Position numbers and translations under genes: made by a program
Notes under the pieces: model-generated
The model's database searches: none
The model's input: the letters and a program-made list of their open reading frames with translations, nothing else
What the model was told of the DNA's origin: nothing
Shown here: positions 5,503 to 6,841 of the stretch, piece after piece
How the letters are laid out: each line of letters opens with the position of its first letter
How positions within the stretch are numbered: the first letter of the stretch is position 1
DNA from: Candidatus Bipolaricaulota bacterium
Lineage (GTDB): Bacteria > Bipolaricaulota > Bipolaricaulia > Bipolaricaulales > Bipolaricaulaceae
NCBI GenBank assembly: GCA_027027485.1
Contig: JALVLL010000267.1
Location: forward strand, 1-6,841
Reading direction: 5' to 3'
DNA length: 6,841 nt

Positions 5503-6288
5503 TCAAAAACCGTATGTCTTGAGCTCAACGGAGAACGTCTCGATGGGTTCCTCCTCCCAGGGCCGTCGGTAAGCGAAGGAGAGCGTTCCCTTGCCGGGAG
5601 CTTCGACGAGGTAGCGGAAGCAGAAAATGTCCCCTCCGCCCGCGAGGTCCGTGAGGGGCACGTATTCAACCCCTTCGATCGGCTTCAGGAACCCGGGGAC
5701 CTCCACCGGCTCCCAGCTGTAACCCGTGGTGGGATTACCGGGGAGGACCACCATGAGCTTATCCCCTCGCTTCAGTACTAGCGTCTCGCCGGAGTCCCCC
5801 TTTTCCACGAGGCGGTAAACGGCGAGGGAAATCCCGCATACTGAAGCCTCGGCGTATCCTCTTCCGGTGGGGTGTTCGCCCGGGGGAAGGAGCTCTAGCT
5901 CCGCCCGGAAGGTGCCAACGGAGGTTTCCACTACCGCGGTGTATCGGCCGGGTGGGACGGGATTTCCGGATGGATCGCGAAGATCCCAACGGCCCACCCA
6001 CTTTTTCACGGGCACCGGGTAGTCGTAAGAACGGTCGGTGAAAACCGGTACCTTTTCCTCGTTCAGGACCTCGAAGGCTTTCACCAGTATATCGCCGCAC
6101 ATGCACGGGCATGGACCGGTCCTTTCGATCTCCAGGGCGATCTTTTCCCCGATGGAGAAATGCAGGATGCCTATCGAAACCTCCACCGTCTCCCCCGCCC
6201 TCGCCACCGCCTCCACGCTTGTCTGGGCCAGCGCCAGGGCCTGGATCCCGATCATGAGGATCGCCGTCTTCATCAAAACCGTTCGCAT
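5503..6288 (-). CDS. Secreted two-domain protein with C-terminal chagasin-type (I42) protease-inhibitor domain
   Basis: The 261-aa product starts with a Sec signal peptide (M-R-T-V-L-M-K, hydrophobic core, probable cleavage ALA|QT after residue 21) and should act outside the cytoplasm. Residues about 170-261 carry the three loop motifs of chagasin-type inhibitors of papain-like cysteine proteases, in the right order and spacing: NPTTGY at 185-190, a glycine-rich GGGD at 217-220 and RPWE at 242-245. The N-terminal half (about 25-135) looks like a beta-sandwich. It includes C60-P-C-M-C64 and a strand-turn unit GRWDLRDPSGNPVPPGRY at 99-116, which recalls the BsuPI or FlgD-like Ig fold. I do not recognise it with confidence. 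The ATG at 6288 is fixed by a near-perfect Shine-Dalgarno; the frame extends to 6345 without signal-peptide character. The gene converges on the ABC operon with only 17 bp between stops. A physiological target protease is not evident here. Confidence 0.8.
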   Translation of the reverse strand: MRTVLMKTAILMIGIQALALAQTSVEAVARAGETVEVSIGILHFSIGEKIALEIERTGPCPCMCGDILVKAFEVLNEEKVPVFTDRSYDYPVPVKKWVGRWDLRDPSGNPVPPGRYTAVVETSVGTFRAELELLPPGEHPTGRGYAEASVCGISLAVYRLVEKGDSGETLVLKRGDKLMVVLPGNPTTGYSWEPVEVPGFLKPIEGVEYVPLTDLAGGGDIFCFRYLVEAPGKGTLSFAYRRPWEEEPIETFSVELKTYGF

Positions 6289-6290
6289 TA

Positions 6291-6303
6291 CATCACCTCC
6301 TCT
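6291..6303 (-). promoter_or_regulatory. Consensus Shine-Dalgarno of the I42-domain gene
   Basis: On the minus strand this reads AGAGGAGGTGATG, matching the anti-Shine-Dalgarno end of 16S rRNA over the AGGAGGTGAT core. The core AGGAGGTG ends 5 bases before the ATG at 6288 and so decides that start over the earlier in-frame ATG at 6345. Confidence 0.8.
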
Positions 6304-6377
6304 AAGGTTACATCGCCGATGGGGAATCGGTTCCCGGGGAGGCACGGTCCCGGGGAAGGCTAAAATGTCGTTCGCGG
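6304..6377. promoter_or_regulatory. Divergent intergenic region with inverted and direct repeats
   Basis: Together with the minus-strand ribosome-binding site, this segment makes up the 89 bp between the divergent starts of the inhibitor-like gene and the DUF72 gene. It contains a small dyad, CCGAT-GGGGA-ATCGG at 6316-6330. A 9-bp repeat TCCCGGGGA occurs at 6332-6340 and 6348-6356, spaced 16 bp start to start; each copy contains the palindrome CCCGGG. A -10-like TAAAAT lies at 6361-6366 on the + strand but has no convincing -35 at the right distance. Promoters for both genes probably lie here, but I cannot place them firmly. Confidence 0.4.
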
Positions 6378-6841
6378 ATGGAGCTCAAAGTGGGGTGCTG
6401 CGGGTGGAATTATCTGCGGGGAGAGGACGTCGGGGAGACCGAATGGCGCGCCAGATATCCCCACAAGCTCGCCCTCTACGCCGCCCATTTAGAGCTCGTG
6501 GAGGTTAACTCCACCTTCTACAGGCTCCCCAAACCGTCCACCGCCGAAAAGTGGCGTGAGCTCGTGGATTCCGTTGATCCGGACTTCGAGTTCACCGTGA
6601 AGGCGTATCGGGGGCTCACCCACGAGGCGAGGTTCCGGGGGCAGGCCGCGCGGGAAGGCTTCGCGGGGACCCTCGGGATCGCCAGGGCCCTCCGGGCCAG
6701 GGTCGTGCTGATCCAGACCCCTGCCTCCTTCGGCCCCACCCCGGATAACATCGCCGCGCTGGAGGAGTTCCTCGCTGGCTTCGGCGGACACGGGTTCACC
6801 CTGGTGTGGGAGCCCCGGGGGAAGTGGGAGGCGGAGCGGGG
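6378..6841 (+). CDS. DUF72 (YecE-like) family protein, 5' part
   Basis: The frame from ATG 6378 stays open to the end of the window (154 codons) and is cut by the right edge. It shows the DUF72 hallmarks in order: VGCCGWNY at 5-12, where family members usually have GTSGW-Y; VEVNSTFYRLP at 41-51; W59; FTVKAYRGLTH at 72-82; and a later hydrophobic strand VVLIQTPASFGPT. DUF72 proteins form a TIM-barrel-like fold of unknown biochemical function; the conserved polar residues suggest an enzyme. The start is inferred from homology at the N-terminus. No Shine-Dalgarno lies at a normal distance: GGGGAAGG at 6352-6359 is better placed for an out-of-frame ATG at 6365. If the TAAAAT at 6361-6366 is the -10 box, the message would be nearly leaderless. 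CC at residues 7-8 in place of TS is mildly unusual. Confidence 0.88.
   Translation, partial: MELKVGCCGWNYLRGEDVGETEWRARYPHKLALYAAHLELVEVNSTFYRLPKPSTAEKWRELVDSVDPDFEFTVKAYRGLTHEARFRGQAAREGFAGTLGIARALRARVVLIQTPASFGPTPDNIAALEEFLAGFGGHGFTLVWEPRGKWEAER

Noticed and set aside
5482..5781. A 99-codon + strand open frame starting inside the end of the ATPase gene
   Set aside because: It is antisense to the inhibitor-like gene, has no recognisable content, and its composition is what a shadow frame of that gene would give.
6365..6508. ATG at 6365 with a well-spaced GGGGAAGG, opening a 47-codon frame
   Set aside because: The product is an arginine/glycine-rich shadow of the DUF72 frame with no family resemblance. 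It could be a short leader peptide overlapping DUF72, but nothing beyond the start site supports that.

Overview
This window comes from a GC-rich bacterium. It has Gram-negative-style or thermophile-like features: consensus GGAGGTGAT-type Shine-Dalgarno sequences, a TATAAT promoter, Sec signal peptides without a lipobox, and heavy use of GC-ending codons with AGG for arginine. The lineage cannot be fixed from sequence alone. A deep-branching GC-rich phylum such as Bipolaricaulota or Deinococcota is a guess. All but one of the genes are on the + strand. Coding density is very high and no gap exceeds about 90 bases. I see no tRNA, rRNA, CRISPR array or insertion sequence.

Layout. (1) Positions 1-303 hold the end of a probable Gfo/Idh/MocA-family oxidoreductase, which overlaps by ATGA with rsmA (300-1139), the 16S rRNA adenine dimethyltransferase. 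(2) Positions 1155-5485 hold a compact ribose-type uptake operon. It starts with a strong-looking promoter whose start region is a perfect 13-bp tandem repeat forming a LacI-type operator directly against the start codon of a LacI-family repressor. After that come a periplasmic sugar-binding protein (RbsB), a strong intrinsic-terminator-like hairpin, the membrane permease (RbsC), D-ribose pyranase (RbsD) and a single-domain ABC ATPase. (3) Positions 5503-6288 on the minus strand, convergent with the operon, encode a secreted protein with a C-terminal chagasin-type (MEROPS I42) protease-inhibitor domain and an unfamiliar N-terminal domain carrying a C-P-C-M-C motif. (4) A repeat-rich 89-bp divergent region leads to the first 154 codons of a DUF72 (YecE-like) gene that runs off the right edge.

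How it works together. The repressor is predicted to bind its own promoter and so control the whole operon in response to a sugar. The binding protein keeps nearly all ribose-contact residues of E. coli RbsB, and RbsD supplies the furanose/pyranose interconversion, so D-ribose is the best substrate guess. No ribokinase is present in the window. The hairpin after the binding-protein gene would let that protein be made in excess over the membrane components. I find no convincing new multi-gene system. The two points most worth following are the inhibitor-like secreted protein and the operator-as-leader arrangement of the repressor gene.
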